A stretch of 64,000 bases of DNA from the NCBI RefSeq assembly GCF_001761385.1, contig NZ_CP017476.1, positions 2,345,501 through 2,409,500 on the forward strand, given 5' to 3'. Origin of the DNA: Hydrogenophaga crassostreae (GTDB taxonomy: Bacteria > Pseudomonadota > Gammaproteobacteria > Burkholderiales > Burkholderiaceae_C). Each line of letters begins with the position of its first letter. Within the stretch, counting starts at the first letter, position 1. The notes beneath the pieces were generated by a model that did no database searches, was not told the DNA's origin, and saw only the letters and a program-made list of their open reading frames with translations. Position numbers and translations under genes: made by a program. Shown piece by piece: positions 63,444-64,000 of the stretch.

Positions 63444-64000
63444 ATGGACATGAATCTGCCGCAGTCAACAACACCCGTGGGTGAAAGGGCCTTTGATGAA
63501 AGGGCTGTGTTTGAAAGGGCTTCTGAGGAGGGGAGTACGAGGATTGGACCGATTGTCAATCCAGCGCGTTGGGCGGAGCAGGTCGTGAAAGAACAAGCCT
63601 GTCAAAACCCAGCTGACACAAAAGCCTTTAAGGGTAGGGGCAAATTGCTGGAGTTGCGCCAACTGTTGACGGAGCTTGAGTGCACAGTCATAGCGATGAA
63701 GCACTTGGTTGACATAACCAAGCAGGTTCAGAACTCGCAGATGTACCTGATGCTGCATGTCAAGACGGCTACGGGTTTGACGTTCCTACGATGGCGCGAG
63801 CGCAACGGCGCATGCCGACATGTTCCATGGCCGGAAGTGCAGGATCGAATTGATGCATTCACATCGGACGTAAGGGATTGGTATGGGCAAGCCACTGACC
63901 AGGCTCTGGCGCTGAACGAGCGCCACAAAGAATTGCGCCGTGCAATTGCAACAGCCAGGAAGGTCGTCATGAGGAGTGCCCCATCGGTCTTTGCCCGCTC
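63444..64000 (+). CDS. DUF3158-like ICE protein, 3' end outside window
   Basis: An open frame from ATG 63444 (or 63450) to the end of the window, 185 codons without a stop. The segment ATGLTFLRWRERNG resembles the GTTFLRWR core of DUF3158 proteins, which follow PFL_4669 genes in PFGI-1-type elements. Earlier parts have the helical pattern LLELRQLLTELECTVIAMKH (in part). The N-terminus has three in-frame 5-residue repeats (ERAFD-ERAVF-ERASE; DNA GAAAGGGC every 15 bp). Function unknown. Confidence 0.68.
   Translation, partial: MDMNLPQSTTPVGERAFDERAVFERASEEGSTRIGPIVNPARWAEQVVKEQACQNPADTKAFKGRGKLLELRQLLTELECTVIAMKHLVDITKQVQNSQMYLMLHVKTATGLTFLRWRERNGACRHVPWPEVQDRIDAFTSDVRDWYGQATDQALALNERHKELRRAIATARKVVMRSAPSVFAR

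Larger units (their letters stand above)
55452..64000 (+). mobile_element. Integrative and conjugative element (PFGI-1/SPI-7 type), parA end, continues beyond window
   Basis: After tctA the base composition drops and all genes are of one kind: ParA, ParB-like, DUF2857-like, winged-helix, STY4528-like replication, PFL_4669-family and DUF3158-like proteins, in one orientation. This order is typical of the partition/replication end of PFGI-1-, SPI-7- and pKLC102-like elements, whose integrase lies at the other end. The left limit is placed after the tctA stop but could be anywhere to about 55.5 kb; no tRNA gene or obvious att repeat is seen. Integrase, conjugation genes and cargo would be to the right, outside the window. 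Confidence 0.8.

Overview
The window looks like a chromosomal segment of a betaproteobacterium of the order Burkholderiales, most likely Comamonadaceae (Hydrogenophaga/Acidovorax-like). The GC content is high, and several gene orders are typical of that group: purA followed by a phosphoribosyltransferase; ygfZ divergent from mltG-tmk-holB-pilZ-tatD; tesA divergent from ybbA; and a FadA/FadJ/FabG-type operon divergent from an acyl-CoA dehydrogenase. The genus is an inference; no rRNA or tRNA gene is visible to anchor it.

Layout. 1-8.9 kb: purA (5' end outside the window), phosphoribosyltransferase, metC, a 57-aa lysine-rich protein, a LuxR-type response regulator with a membrane histidine kinase, mnmH/selU, tesA and a YbbA-type ABC ATPase. 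9.2-23.9 kb: seven tandem paralogous lipoprotein genes, all on the + strand. Each has a lipobox followed by Cys-Gly-Gly-Gly and three ~50-aa DUF5648-like repeats. Six end in a two-part DUF1566 (Lcl-like) region and one ends in seven exact 40-aa propeller-type repeats. One of the six carries an in-frame amber codon. 24.0-26.3 kb: a hybrid histidine kinase and response regulator on the - strand. 26.6-33.1 kb: rlmB, a sirtuin, a small lipoprotein, a Yip1-family membrane protein, a split chromate transporter pair, and a GAF/PAS kinase with a single-domain response regulator. 33.3-38.9 kb: a beta-oxidation cluster with a palindromic operator candidate in the divergent promoter. 39-55.4 kb: metabolic, transport and housekeeping genes (cysteine synthase, DUF3079, Fe-type alcohol dehydrogenase, SulP, hydrolase, DUF922, a thioesterase-acetyltransferase fusion, NRDE, ygfZ, mltG, tmk, holB, pilZ, tatD, an ankyrin protein, tctB and tctA).

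From about 55.5 kb to the end the base composition drops and the gene set becomes that of the parA end of a PFGI-1/SPI-7-type integrative and conjugative element (ICE): ParA, ParB, DUF2857-like, a winged-helix protein, an STY4528-like replication protein, a low-GC winged-helix protein, a PFL_4669-family protein and a DUF3158-like protein cut by the window end.

The most striking observation is inside the STY4528-like gene. Three direct repeats with an exact 22-bp period (61020-61085) are preceded by a DnaA-box match (60985-60993), followed by AT-rich DNA, and then by an inverted near-DnaA box (61137-61145). Because 22 is not a multiple of 3, the repeats fall in three reading frames, so they look selected as DNA. 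This has the layout of an iteron-type replication origin. A second array, with an exact 37-bp period (61762, 61799, 61836), lies in the gap just downstream, and the parA leader holds two further large palindromes. Together these suggest an autonomous replication and partition module of the element.

The second focus is the lipoprotein array. It shows near-identical DNA blocks between copies (gene-conversion signature), C-terminal domain exchange, a nonsense mutation in one copy, and a duplicated leader with a conserved hairpin upstream of two (possibly three) copies.
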